This document shows positions 23,601-36,041 of a stretch of 64,000 nucleotides of DNA, piece after piece. The translations under genes and the position numbers were made by a program. Source of the stretch: Neelides folsomi (lineage: Eukaryota; Arthropoda; Collembola; Neelipleona; Neelidae); NCBI GenBank assembly GCA_034687125.1, contig JAQGBZ010000248.1:1-64000 (forward strand), written 5' to 3'. Numbering within the stretch: position 1 is the stretch's first letter; each line of letters begins with the position of its first letter. The notes under the pieces were generated by a model. It saw only the letters and a list, made by a program, of their open reading frames with translations. It had not been told where the DNA came from and made no database searches.

Positions 23601-26600
23601 GGCTCTTGCAATGGTAAGAACAAGGGCTCTATTGAGTTCTTCGGATTCAGTCGATACAAGTGTTTTGGATTCGCTCATAACTCGCGAAAGTTGAGAGTGG
23701 ACGTCAATGCTATTAAATCCCGTTATGAGTCTTAAAGCAGTCATCTCAACGCTGTAATTTTCAAAATATACGAAATATGTCTTTAAAATATTATATCATT
23801 AATATTAAATGTAGCAAATAAATATTTTAAGAATTATTTATGAAAATTACCACAAATGAAGTTGAGCCATATTCGTATGAGAATTCGTGGCAAGGGAATG
23901 AAGATGAGACAAAAGTTGAACGCGATAATGTGGTTGGATGTGATGAAGTCGATAGCAAAACATTTCTAAAAGTGTATGCAAAATTGTCCATGCTGAACTT
24001 TTAAATACGGCTGGAAGAAGTTGTGCTAGAATTTTAAAATAAAACATTAGATAAGTTATAAGTGCTCTACTATAGAAGTATAAGATCCATACAGATATAC
24101 AGATAGTACAAGAAAATAATCTGGTATGGGTAATTGAGTATTTTCATTCTTACAAATGAATCCTTTAATTCCCAAAGATTCAATTTCCATATACACGAGG
24201 AGTCGAGCGTATGTCTCAATGAGAGCCGGTGCAAGAGTTTGATTTGTTTTTGATTGGGCAATTTTCATGATATGAGTAACAATGTTATGGATGAGACTCA
24301 TCTTAGTGTGCACAGTAAGCGAGTCAAGAATTTGAACTGAAAGAGGTGAATTGGCAGTTCCATTTGATGTTGCTCCAGTCGTGCTTCCATGAATGGATTC
24401 AACAAGGGCTGCCATTGGTCTAGATTTTTTAATTTAATATTAAAATTCGTGTTTAGAAATTTAATCATTTCAATTCTAACTCAATGTTAATGGAAAATAA
24501 CCTTGAAAAGAGTTCTTGATTTGTAGAAAATGCATTGCAAAGTAATGCAATTCTGTAATCGCTCATGTTCAATTGCTGAGATTGAGAACTTCCTGGCTGA
24601 ACGAGCATTTGGAGATAATCATAGTGCTTTTTGAGAGTTGAGGGAAGCGGCCTTGGAAGCGTCGTATTGTCAAGTTGAGCTTTCTTCAATACGTGATTCC
24701 ATATGCAAGTGGCAGACATTTGGGAAGTGCAATATGATTTTGTGATATCTGGAACAGGAAGGGCATCCTTTTCAGGGTAGAGGAGATCGTAAAGTCTCAA
24801 CACGGGAAGAAAGTCGCTCAACTAAATTAAAGTATTGCTATTGAGTTGTAATTTAAAATTAAGGAAATGTTCAAGTTCATTAAATAATTTAAACTTACTG
24901 GATTTTTTTGAATGCTTCCTGAAATGAATTGTAATAGAATCCACATAAGGAAATCTCTTCCCTTAAATAACTTAACTTCAGCCAACTAAAAAATCAAATT
25001 AAATTAACAAAAATTAACATTTTTTAAAAATGTTGGCACCGAAAAACTAATTATAAATTGTCAATTATCATTTTTAGTATTGGTATTTTAGAATAAAATA
25101 TATGACCTTATCATGAACGGTATTAACAATGTGAGGAAAGCTGGCAAATTGGAACAATACAAAAAATATCAGTTGAGTTGACAAATGTTGCCAAAGCCAA
25201 AGTGTAGATCCTGAAATCTCTTCAAATCCAACTTGAGAGTCTCCAACTGAATTCATTTCTGCTTCTGTTTTTTCCATTGCAATTACAACTAATTCGACAA
25301 GGCAATCTTCTAAAGCTGTGCATCGAACTTTGTGCTAAAATAAAATAAAACAATTTATAATTATTATAACAAATACAAAATTAGAACATTTTGAGACTTT
25401 GAGAGTTATAATAGAACTAATGAAACTACTTGTTTTTGAAGTCCAAGTATTGCACAAGCCATGTCTCTGGAATAAGGTTGTTCCAAAATATAACGAAGTA
25501 GCTTTTCTTGTGGCTTTAAAAGCTCACTGTCATACGGCAAATTGCCTTTCAAGATAAACCGAAGAGAATTTTGATCCAATTTCCATGAATGAACTATGAA
25601 TCCTGCATGGCCAGAATGTTCTACAATTGGCATCATTTTCGATCTTCCGATCACGCTGACAATTTGTGCGGTGGCAGAAAAACTATCAACAAAATCTGAA
25701 AGAAGGCTCGATATTGACCAATGGTGAAAATGCCTGTTTTCGGGGTTCGTTTTCAAAATTTCATTTACAATGAAATAGGCTATAATAGAAAGTATCGAAA
25801 GATTAAATTGTGATTGTAATAATTTTATTATTATTCACACGAATTCATCCTATTCTAGCATTTTCAATTTAGAACAACATACTTAATAATCACGGATAAA
25901 ATATCCGTAATATAGCAAAAACATTTTTACAACTTACCAGGAAGAAGACATGCATTTCTGTCAAAAATAAATTGAAGAAGCCGAACTAATGCATTTAGCT
26001 GAGGAAGAATACTCGGTGGCACAGTTCCAGGAAATGTTGTAGCTTTCTCCAAACATGTCTAAATTCAAAATATTATTAAGCTATATTACAATTTAATAAT
26101 AAAAACTCGTAATTCGTCATATATTAGATCATAAAAATCAGCAACGCAAAAATATATACCTTCATTATTTCTCTCACGCCTTTATAGTCAACTCCAGCAA
26201 GAATCTTTTTTATAAGAATAAAACTCCGAATCCAAAGTTTGCCATTTTTATAAGATAATTTCTCATTTTCCAATAAGCATTCACACGTTTGCCTAAAAAT
26301 CAAACAATCTCAATATAATAGTTAATTACCCTGTTTCCCCGCATATAACCCGCAGATTATCTATTGTTTGTGAGCGTCTGGCTGCGGATTATATGCGAGG
26401 GCGGATTATCTAATGATAATAATTGAATTCAAATTTTTAAATTTAGAAGTGTAACTTTTCCTTGTCTTTTTATTAATTGAGTGTTTGAAGAAGACATTTT
26501 TAATGCGAGAACGAAAAAGGAATTCAAGCTTTCTTTGATTGATTTAAAAAGTACATTATATATTATCAGCATTTGTACTATAATACTTTAAGTTAGGTGC

Positions 26601-27262
26601 GGATTATCAGCGGGGGCGGATTATCTAACGTTTTCATTGTGTGTAAAAAAAATCTGCGGATTATATGCGAGGGCGGATTATATACGAGGGCGGATTATAT
26701 GTGGGGAAACAGGGTAGAAATGTTTAAATTGAATGAATTGAATGAAGTTCGCCTATATTTACCTTGGTGGGATTGTATTCGTTGATACAAGTTTTTCCAA
26801 TATGCTCATTAAAGCGTCAATTGTCTCTTCATTAGAGGTGTTCGAAGCTGTTGTGATAATGTGTTTCAGGCCAAATTCGATAGTTTCACTGGAGTTGCTC
26901 TCTTTGAATATTTTGTTGAGCCTACTCAATATTGAAGAATACGCTTGATCTTTGTACTTTTGATCATGAACCATGAAGGCGTTGAATGCAGCTTGAACAC
27001 CGCGAATTTCCTAAAAAATCATAACAATGACTATTAATCAATTATTGCAACATGGTATATTACATATAATATAAGGTAATTAGCTAATTACCAATACCCA
27101 ACCAGGGCTAAAACAATAACCATTATAAATATATTTATTGCCGAATCTTTTATTAATCACAGATATACTCACCGAGAATTCTTTAAGGACTCCTTTAATT
27201 TGTTCATTGAAGTCAGGTCCATTGTTGGGTGGTGTAGGAGCTACACTCGCTGTTGGAATCAT
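20669..27262 (-). CDS. MED23: Mediator subunit MED23
   Basis: Long minus-strand gene with many small exons; the first are 27262-27173 and 27010-26763, the third starts at 26292, and TGA is at 20669-20671. Segments match MED23 along its length in order: KNGKLWIRSFILIKKILAGVDYKGVREIMK, LVRLLQFIFDRNACLLPAYF, LLRYILEQPYSRDMACAILG, STQLIFFVLFQFASFPHIV, LRLYDLLYPEKDALPVPDI, LDSLTVHTKMSLIHNIVTH, LLVYMEIESLGIKGFI, MFCYRLHHIQPHYRVQLLSH, RPITYLYNTLHYYEMRLRDKP, QLLFICHLVGPFLQRFN and LQLRLRFITHLN at the end. MED23 is a tail-module subunit of the nuclear Mediator complex and transmits signals from activators such as ETS/Elk1 to RNA polymerase II. The N-terminus MIPTASVAPTPPNNGPDFNEQ is a divergent Pro-rich leader. 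The intron at 26293-26762 carries a MITE. It is divergent with PCCA. Confidence 0.95.
26329..26714. mobile_element. TA-flanked MITE in MED23 intron 2
   Basis: The 386-bp element starts CCCTGTTTCCCC (26329-26340) and ends GGGGAAACAGGG (26703-26714). Terminal inverted repeats of about 25 nt have two mismatches. It is flanked by TA on both sides (26327-26328 and 26715-26716), as for Tc1/mariner-type insertion. Inside, units of the form GCGGATTATATGCGAGG occur near both ends but in the same orientation. There is no transposase ORF. It lies entirely within the intron, so MED23 coding is intact. Confidence 0.85.
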
Positions 27263-27711
27263 TGCTAATTTGTTTCTAAAATATAATTCACTGTCTCTTT
27301 ACTTCTTCCTTGAAATTTTATCCTCCCATTGAGTCAGAATGAGATATGGGATAAAGCCGATGAAGAGACGAAAGATGAAAAGGGATGCTTCATTTATTAA
27401 AAGTTAAATGACTGTCAAATGATGATTTGGTAAATGTAAATATAAATATTTTACAATCGGCTTTCAGTTTCAAAGCCGTCAAGAAGATATCAGGATCTAT
27501 CGTAAGGTTGCAATCAAATATTTCAAATGGCCTCAAGCTCATCTTCAACATAGGAGTTCTCATGCAAGGTATTTCAAATTCGCGAACACATGCACAAAAC
27601 TCACATCTTGGTGCTCGGATTACATAAACGGTGACTACAAGTATTTTAAGTCTTAATAAAAGACAATTTTAACATCTTTCACGTCTTCAATCATCATTAG
27701 TCTAGTATAAA
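27263..27711. promoter_or_regulatory. Divergent promoter region MED23 / PCCA
   Basis: 449 bp separate the two start codons, which point away from each other. There is no TATA box at either expected distance. A short forward ORF (27427-27627) has no family resemblance. Shared regulatory DNA is inferred from spacing only. Confidence 0.55.
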
Positions 27712-30700
27712 ATGTTGTTAGTTTTTTGCCGTCGTTTTTCAAAGTTAACTCCCCAATTAAGGGCATCAGTGGCCCGAAAAGAAAAGTTATGGGCAGATAC
27801 AATTTACAAGACAAATCCTATTGATAAAAATGAACCGACATTTAAGAAAATTCTCATTGCGAATAGAGGAGAAATTGCGGTTAGGGTTATTAAAACAGCT
27901 AAGAAGATGGGGATCAAGACCGTTTCCGTTTATTCTACAGCAGATTCGCGATCGGTAATTTTTATAAAACTTTGTGAGATAATGTTATTTAATTTTTATA
28001 AGAATTAAAATCATAAAACCTCTATGGTTTATATATAATTTTGTATTTAATAGATGCACGTTGAAATGGCTGACGAAGCAATTTGCATTGGCGAACCTGC
28101 AGCATCACAATCTTATCTAGTCATGGACAAAATTTTGGATGCAATAAAATTGAGCGGAGCTGAGGCTGTTCATCCAGGATATGGTTTTCTCTCCGAAAAT
28201 GCCAATTTTGTTAAAAAACTTGTAAGGGTTTCTTTAATAATTTAAGTTCATATTCATCTTATATAAATTTACAAAAACAATATTTTATAAAGTAAGTATT
28301 AACTTTTTTGTTACAACTAGGAAACACTTGGTGTGAAGTTCATGGGACCTCCTGCATCAGCTATACACGGAATGGGAGACAAGCTGGAATCAAAGAGATT
28401 GGCACAAAAGGCTGGGGTCAACATTGTAATTGCCTAATCACAATCACATATTCATAATTTATTATATCTGTTTTGTCTGTTTATTATGTATGTAATTCAA
28501 AGAAAATCTAATAAATTTTTTATTTTAGGTTCCTGGATTTGATGGAGAAATTAAGGATGATGCTCATTGTATCGAAATTGCTAAACAAATTGGATACCCA
28601 GTTATGATCAAGGCTTCTGCTGGAGGTGGTGGAAAGGGAATGAGAATTGCACACAATGAACAAGAAGCACTTGAGGGGTTCAAATTGTCCAAGGATGAGG
28701 CAAAATCTTCATTCGGTGATGATAGGATTTTAATCGAAAAGTTTGTTGTTGATCCTCGACATATTGAAATCCAGATTCTCTGTGATGCACACGGAAATGG
28801 AGTAATATTCAAAATGAAAACTTAAATTTATTTTAAAAAACTTCTGTTTTTGTAAATAACATTAATTGGATTTTTAAAGGTTTACCTAAATGAGAGAGAA
28901 TGCAGTATTCAAAGGAGAAATCAAAAAGTTATAGAAGAAGCCCCAAGCCCTTTTGTGGATCCAGAATTGAGAAAAGTATAATATTACTTATTATAATTAT
29001 TACAATTCAAAATAAATTGTTAAACAGGCAATGGGAAATCAAGCATTAGAATTGGCTAAAGCAATTGGTTACACGTCTGCTGGTACTGTAGAGTTCTTGG
29101 TCGACTCAAAGAAGAACTTTTATTTCTTAGAAATGAATACTAGACTTCAGGTATGAAAACGCAAACCATACAATTATTGAAATATATTATATTATAGATT
29201 ATCAATATGCTTGTTATTAATAATTTAACTTTGTATCAAGGTTGAACATCCAATTACGGAATGTATAACAGGAGTTGACCTTGTCGCTGAAATGATCCGT
29301 GTGGCATATGGCCATAAACTTAAGTTTTCTCAGAAGGACATTCCTGTTGATGGTTGGGCTCTTGAAATGAGAGTTTATGCTGAAGATCCCACGAGAAATT
29401 TTGGAACCCCTTCAACTGGAAGACTTTATAGGTTTGATTTTGCTAACAAAGATACTTTCTTATATGTAAGTCGTGTACAGGCTTTAGGGGTATTGGACAA
29501 TTAAGACCATCATCAGGAATGATGAAATCAAGAGAAATTTGTCTGTTAAAATCAGAGGTCAAAATTTGATAAATTTTTGAAAATCGGATTTTTAAAATGC
29601 ATAAAATGTGCGAAGTTGAAATTCCCATGTTAAATCCTATAAGATTTTTGAGAAATTGAGCGACAATCTTTAACATTAGAAAGTAGTAATCTGTAATGTC
29701 AAACCTATACTTATGGTATGCTTTCACCACTTTCTCTGTAGCTCAATTTCTCAAAAATCTTATAGGATTTAACATGGGAATTTCAACTTCGCACAAGGGG
29801 GACCAAGGCATGCATTTTAAAAATCGAATTTTCAAAAATTCGTCAAAATTTGACCTTTGATTTTAACAGACAAATTTCTCTTGATTTCATCATTCCTAAT
29901 TATGGTCTTAATTGTCCAATACCCCTAAAGTCTGTACGTGAGTTACATATAAGAAGGTTTCCTTGTAAGTTACTTTTAAAAAGAATATATTTATTGTAAG
30001 CGAAGTGATTAAAACTTTATCTTTTAAGAAAATTTTAATTAATATGTTTTAATTTTAATATTTTGTTCAGATATGAAGAACCTAAAGGTGAAGGTGTTCG
30101 TTGTGATTCAGGAGTGAGGGAAGGGTCTGAAATTTCTGTTTATTATGATCCAATGATATGCAAACTTGTCACGTATGGAAAAAACAGAAACGAAGCGATC
30201 GAAAGAGGGAAAGTGGCATTGGATTCCTACGTTATTCAAGGGCTCTCTCATAATATACCCCTTCTGAGAGATATTCTTACTGAAGTAAGGTTACTTTCAG
30301 TATAAGCACGCATAACGAATAATAAAGTATTAATCAAATTGATTTTAAATTAAATTAATATTTTTGTAGGATTCTTATGTTAAAGGTGATACTGATACTT
30401 CTTATCTTCCTCGAGTATACCCTGACGGGTTTAAAATTCCTCAGCTTTCACTCAAACATTCAAGAGTACTTCAAGCTCTTGCAGGAGTCCTTGAAGTTTT
30501 AAGAGCCGAGAGAATGAGGAAAACTGAAGGGCCTACTGATTTTATTTCCATGTTTAATGAGCAATCCACTCCAATGACATTATCCAAGAGTACAGGTGGA
30601 ATCAATGTAAGGAAATTATTTCAGATCATATGTGTATTTTTGTTAAAATTTTGTTATTAAAAATATTTTCATTAAAGGTTACTTTTGAAGACGAAGAATT

Positions 30701-31281
30701 TTTTATCCAAAATTGGGACATGACAAAAACCGTTGCCAATTTAAAAATCAACAATGAAGATTATATTTTCCAAGTTCATGGACGAGGTCAAGGGCCAATT
30801 TGGAAAATTGGATTTCAGGGTGCTTCTTATGAACTTAAACTTTTGTCTCAGTACGCTCATAGTCTCATCCATCATATGCCAGAGCCTAAATCAGTAAGAT
30901 GGTCAAAATGTTATTCTCTTAATTACACATATATCAGAGTTAAAGTTCACGGTAGTTAACTGGTCTTTTAATTTTGTAGGGTGAATCTGCAAAAGAATTG
31001 TTGAGTCCAATGCCTGGTGTCGTAAGATCTATTCTTATTAAACCTGGAGATAAAGTGTTCAAAGGACAAGAAGTTTGTGTCATTGGTAATCATTTATAAT
31101 TCATTTTCTAACTTTTAAATATTAATTTAATCTAATTTTAACATTTAATTACTCTTTTCACAGAGGCAATGAAGATGCAAAATAAGCTCGTTATTGCAGC
31201 TGATGGAATTGTCAATGAAGTGAAAATTAAAGAAGGGGATACGGTTTCTGAGGAAGATCTCCTCATTTCTCTTAAATGAAA
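27712..31281 (+). CDS. PCCA: Propionyl-CoA carboxylase alpha subunit, mitochondrial
   Basis: The start [20 protein letters not shown] is a basic mitochondrial presequence. Domains in order: biotin-carboxylase N-lobe ([21 protein letters not shown]), CoA-carboxylase signature ([12 protein letters not shown]), ATP-grasp with Gly-rich loop ([16 protein letters not shown]), the catalytic [14 protein letters not shown] segment split by an intron, and the C-lobe ([12 protein letters not shown]). A BT-type linker and a biotinyl carrier domain follow, with acceptor Lys in EAMKMQN. The SGRLYRYEEP join and the [19 protein letters not shown] region identify PCCA and not MCCC1 or pyruvate carboxylase. 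It carboxylates propionyl-CoA to methylmalonyl-CoA with the beta subunit in the matrix. The intron 29432-30070 has a weak GTTTGA donor and contains a large near-palindrome. TGA is at 31279-31281. Confidence 0.95.
29446..29966. mobile_element. 521-bp foldback element in a PCCA intron
   Basis: Left arm 29446-29666 and right arm 29737-29966 are reverse complements at roughly 90% with one indel of about 14 nt in the right arm; the loop is about 70 nt. Outer portions share ACAA..CTTATATGTAA and CTTTAGGGGTATTGGACA. It starts 14 nt after the exon end at 29431 and fills most of the 639-nt intron. No ORF. Element boundaries and any target duplication are unclear because complementarity fades gradually on both sides. 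Confidence 0.8.
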
Positions 31282-31695
31282 CTTTCGCGTTGGAAGTTGA
31301 TCTTTAGGAAATTAATAAATGTTACATAATAATATAACGAATAAGAGAATATATTGCCTGTACAAATACAGCCCCTTGGATTCAATTACTATATTTTTCT
31401 TTAGCTAACTAAAACTTGTAAATGTAATGCCTTATTTTGAAGATGACAATTAAAATGTGCTTATGTTGAAAATAGAATAAAATTGGCTCAAAATAGTTTT
31501 ATTCTTTTGTATCATCAATAAATGCACATTACAGATTCACAAAAGTTCAAACTGAAATAGTAAATTACAATAATTTGTAATTTTTTATCAAATTAATTAA
31601 TTGTTACTTTTTTAAATATAACATTATATTTTTGCAAATCTTTTCTTAAATCTCAGATTTAAAGTTTAATATTTTTTATAAATGTGACAAAATTA
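31282..31695. other. Convergent spacer PCCA / ABCF1
   Basis: 414 AT-rich bases between converging stop codons, with AATAAA-type sequences at about 31313 and 31486 on the plus strand. The two 3' UTRs may overlap. Confidence 0.5.
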
Positions 31696-34600
31696 TTAGT
31701 TTGCCACAGCCATATTAGCAGAAGCACTTGGATTCGTATTAATCTGTTCACCCAGTGAATCAAGAAGTTCTTTTCTGTAATCGTCAAAGTCTCCATCAAT
31801 TTCAGCTATTTGCTTATCTTCAACCACCCATAATTGACAATTGGTTTCTCGAATGATTCGTTCGTCGTGAGTGACAATGACGACTCCTCCCTTGAATTCG
31901 TTAATTGCATCAACCAGTGCTTCGATGGATTCAATGTCAAGGTTGTTTGAAGGCTCGTCCTAATATTCCAAAATCAATTTAAAAAAACTTGTCATAAAAT
32001 TGAATTTTTTAAAAAGATTACAGCATCTTAGCTAAATTAACTAACCAAAACGAGAACATCAGGGGCGTTTAATTTAAGTTCGGCAAGGGCAACTCTTGCT
32101 TTTTGACCACCAGAAAGATCTTTCATTTTGATCGTATGAGCATAGCCAGGAAGTCCAAAAGAACCCAATTCTTTCCTTGCCTATAATTTTTAAAAGATTA
32201 ATAATTATCGTCTCTACTTATGTTATTTGAAATAATTCAAAGTTTTGATATTAAAGTCTGTATTTAAAGATAAGAGAATTGTGTTTTTTATTCGTCTACC
32301 TTTTCATATTGAAGATCGAACAATCTTATCAAATACTCTGTAGGGGTTTCTTCGGCAGTTAAATGCTCGCCTGAGTGCTGATCGAATTTTCCAATCCTCT
32401 GTAATAAATTGTATTTTAAATAAGATAAAGCATTTCAGAAATACAGATAATAGGATAAATTAGAAAATCACTTACGAGTCTATGATTTTTTCTCCAGTCT
32501 CCTTTACTTGGTTCCAATCCTCCAGTAAAGAGATTTAAGAAAGTTGATTTTCCAACACCATTTGGTCCAACAATAGCAATACGAGTCTCCATGTCTATTC
32601 CGAATTCAACCTGACTAAACAAAGTGTCTTTCGCATTGGGATATTTGAACGTGACGTTATGAAGACCGAGGATCGGAGGTTGCAATGGCGGAGGTTCCGG
32701 AAAACTGAATTTCACAACATACTCTTTTGGTTTCATTAAAAGTTCTGGAGCCGGAGCGTCTTCGTCCTCATCCTCTTGTCTGCCCTTTTTCTTTGTTTTA
32801 TGTTGAATCTCTTTCTTTTGTTTACTCTCAGCTTGCTTTGTTGATTTTCCGCTCTTCTTCAACTCCTTCAATCTCTTTTCCTGTTTATCGAATTCCTTCA
32901 GCTGCTCGATCCGCTTTTGCTTGTGCATCTTCCTAAACATGGAATAGTTTCCGCGATAGTAATACAACTTCTGCATGTCCAAGTGAATGATATCGGTGCA
33001 GACATTGTCCAAGAATCCTTGGTCGTGGCTGACGATCAAAAGTGTTTTTTTCCATCCTTGTAAATAATTATCGAGCCAAATGACGGCATTCAAATCCAAA
33101 TGATTTGTGGGTTCATCAAGAAGCAAGAGGGTTGGATAAAGGAAAAGAGCTCTAGCTAAGGAAACTCTCATTCTCCATCCACCACTAAGATTTTTTGTTG
33201 GTCGTTCCATCATCTCTTTAGAGAAACCAAGACCCACAAGGATTCTTCGAGCCTTGGGCTCGGCAGCGTCAGCATTGATGGCTCTTAAATCATCATAAAC
33301 TTGTTTCAATCTCTCCATGATTTCATCATGTGCTTTGGGATTGGCTTCAATTCCTGAAGATGCTTCAAGCTTTTTGCATTCCTCCAGAAGCTCGGTTCTT
33401 TTGGTATCGGCCTTAAGGACGACTTCGACTGCTGAGAAAGCTTCTGCAGGAACTTCTTGTTCACAATAAAGTACATCAATAGAGGAAGGGATTCTAAGAG
33501 CTCCGGATTCAATATGTCGAAGTAATGTTGTTTTCCCGTGACCGTTTGGCCCCACGAGACCGTAATGTCTCCCATGGGCAATCATCAGATCCGCATTTAC
33601 AAAAAGATCTTTTCCTTTAGCGGAAATATTGAATTTTTCACATTTGATGTCAATTGAACTGTCGTCGACATGAGTGGCCATTTGAGATACGGCGAAATTT
33701 TCAGAGAGTTCGCTCCCACCTTGACCTCCTTTTTTCAACAAGGTTTCCATTTGTTTGGCATACTCTTGCTCTTTCTTCAATTTCTTCTTTTCTTTATGGG
33801 TAAGTTTCTTGTCAGCGTCATCGGTCTGAAGAAAATCATAAACTAATGATAAAGTGACCTTTTGTATTGTGAGATTTATAAAAGTAAAAATTCTTACAGC
33901 CTTTGGTTCATCTCCGCCTGCTCCAGGAGCGGATGATTCTTCGAGTTCAACTTCGGGCTCTTTTGGAGTTTCTTCTTCATTTTCTCCTTCTGGGGCTTCT
34001 CCCTTAACCTTTAAAATAAAAGAAGTAAAAATAACAAGATAAGTATTTTATTCAAGTTTAATATTCAAAAACCAACTTACGTGCTTCTTGTCTCGCTTGT
34101 CCCTTTGAGCTTTGTTCTTCCCTTTTTTGCTTTTTTCAGCCTTTTCTACTACAGAGGCGGATGGAATTTCGGGAGTTGGTTCTTTAACCACTTCAACAAT
34201 TTTTTCTTCGATTTTCTCGACAACTGGAGGGGCTTCAATTGATTCTTCAACCACTTCTATAGGTTCTTCAATCACTTTTTCTTCAATGTCTTCTTCGTCT
34301 TCTATTTCATCTTCTTCTTCGGATTCTTCAACTTTTTGTTTCTACATGACAAAACACATTTTAATAAATATGACCCATGCAAAATAATTAATTAAAATCG
34401 CAAAGAAATTGTTTAAATATTACCTTTTTCTTATCTTTTTTATTTGATTTTTTGATTATAACTGGTGGTGGTTCTTCATCGTCGTCATCGTCCTTTTCTT
34501 CCAATTTCAACTTTTCATAAAGTTCTGCAAGGACCTTATCGTTTTCTTCGTCGTCGAAATCATCATTTTGCTTATTCTAACAGTATAGATAAATCAAAAG

Positions 34601-35676
34601 AGCATTAAAACGACTGAAGTGTATTAAAAAAGTAATATTCTATAATCGATTACAAATATTTAATTAAAAATATTGTTTTCAATTGTTTGATAAACTACTA
34701 AAAAATATATTGGTTTAACCTTCTTTTTATCCTTCTTCATTTTTTTGTTAGAAGCGGGAGTTGGAACCTGATCATCTTTAAGATCACTAACAATGGATGA
34801 TTTGTCATCATCATCTTCATCCATATCTTTTGTTTGTTTTCCCTTTTTCTTGTCCTTTTTATTTCCCTTTTTGACTGGTGTTGAAATTTCATTGTCATCT
34901 TCATTGGCTGCTTTTTTCTCTTCAGCCTTTTTATTTCCTTTTTTAGATGTTGGTGGTGGGGGTGGTGCCGGGGTTGTTTCCTCTTCCTCATCATCATCCT
35001 TATTTTTGCTCTGTAAATAACCAAATTGTTAGATTGTTTGAATTGTAATTTTTTTACTGTGCTGCATATTATATAAGAGCAAATCTCTCTTACGATGAAT
35101 GAATATCTGAATGATTCAATAATGTTTATACCTTCTTCTTATCCTTTTTGTTTGGCTTTTTACTTGATGTCGCGGATGCTTTTACGGGTTCATCATCTTC
35201 AGATTTATTTTCTTCTTTTTCATCGTCATCGTCTTGAGTTTGACCCTTTTGTTTCTGCTATATATATTAATAAAACAATTATTTAAAAATAATTAATTAG
35301 CCAATTCGATTTAACTAGCAATCTATATTAATTGCGTAAATGTTATAGATGTTCAATTGTTAAATGTTTAAAAACCTTTTTCTTTTCCTTCTTTGTGGAT
35401 TTTTTGGAAGAAATCTCTACCGGTTCAGCTTCGTCCGCTTCAACATTACGATCCAACTTCATTTCCGAGTAAAGCTCGCTGAGAACTTTCTCGTTTTCTT
35501 CATCCTCGAAGTCATCCTTTTGTTTCTATAAATTAAATGATAATTATATTACATAAACATAAATGTGACATTTTGTTAGGAATGCATGACTTGGATTGAA
35601 ATGATGAAATATTTAAGTTTTATTAAAATGATTTTCCACTCACCCTTTTATTTTTCTTAGACTTTTGTTGATTCAT
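31696..35676 (-). CDS. ABCF1: ABC ATPase family F member 1 (translation initiation)
   Basis: Starts [20 protein letters not shown] at 35676, stop at 31696-31698. The N-terminal third is a Lys/Asp/Glu-rich, disordered region built from short exons that each end in a KK.KKK block. Two ABC cassettes follow without membrane segments. Cassette 1: Walker [10 protein letters not shown], signature LSGGW, Walker [13 protein letters not shown], switch SHDQGF. Then a charged linker ([14 protein letters not shown]) and cassette 2: [32 protein letters not shown]. The [17 protein letters not shown] block before cassette 1 is typical of ABCF1 (ABC50), which binds eIF2 and ribosomes to support initiation in the cytosol. 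Cassette 2 has DEPSNN where most orthologues have DEPTNN. It is divergent with MRPL30, 365 bp apart. Confidence 0.95.
34424..35527 (-). repeat. ABCF1: Duplicated exon module in the ABCF1 N-terminus
   Basis: The exon at about 35527-35376 encodes [21 protein letters not shown] and ends KKEKKKK. The exon at about 34576-34424 encodes [21 protein letters not shown] and ends KKDKKKK. The two share most residues, exon limits and phase, indicating exon duplication with intervening related Lys-rich exons. Confidence 0.8.
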
Positions 35677-36041
35677 TTTTATTCCTTATTATATAACTCT
35701 TCTAATAAAGAATTTATTTATCTTAATTACTCCGGATGGTTAATATCTCAATTTTAATTCTAATGACCCACCTTCCAAATTCCAGATTGACAAGATGAAA
35801 ATGAAAGTCTTGATCGCTCAATGTGCCTTTCACTCGGTTCGTGTTTCCCACTCCTTTAGCGCACTTGAAGAGATAGGATCTTTGAACCATGCCCAAATCA
35901 AATCAAAATATTCTTCATCCTCGTTAATTCTTTAATCGCTATTAATTGATTGTGTATATTGTGTAAGCTAGCTTATTTTCCTAGTCAAGATTGTGAATTA
36001 AAACATCGATTTTACATTAATCTTTCAAATTAATATAAAAA
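35677..36041. promoter_or_regulatory. Divergent promoter region ABCF1 / MRPL30
   Basis: 365 bp between divergently oriented start codons. Both genes serve translation, so co-expression from a shared promoter is plausible, but this rests on spacing only. Confidence 0.55.

Noticed and set aside
29432-29504. Read-through of the PCCA exon into [11 protein letters not shown]
   Set aside because: Ending the exon at 29431 gives the conserved GRLYRYEEP join in frame; using GTAAGT at 29466 shifts the frame.
34112-35020. Forward Ser/Phe-rich ORFs
   Set aside because: Antisense shadows of the Lys/Asp/Glu-rich ABCF1 exons.
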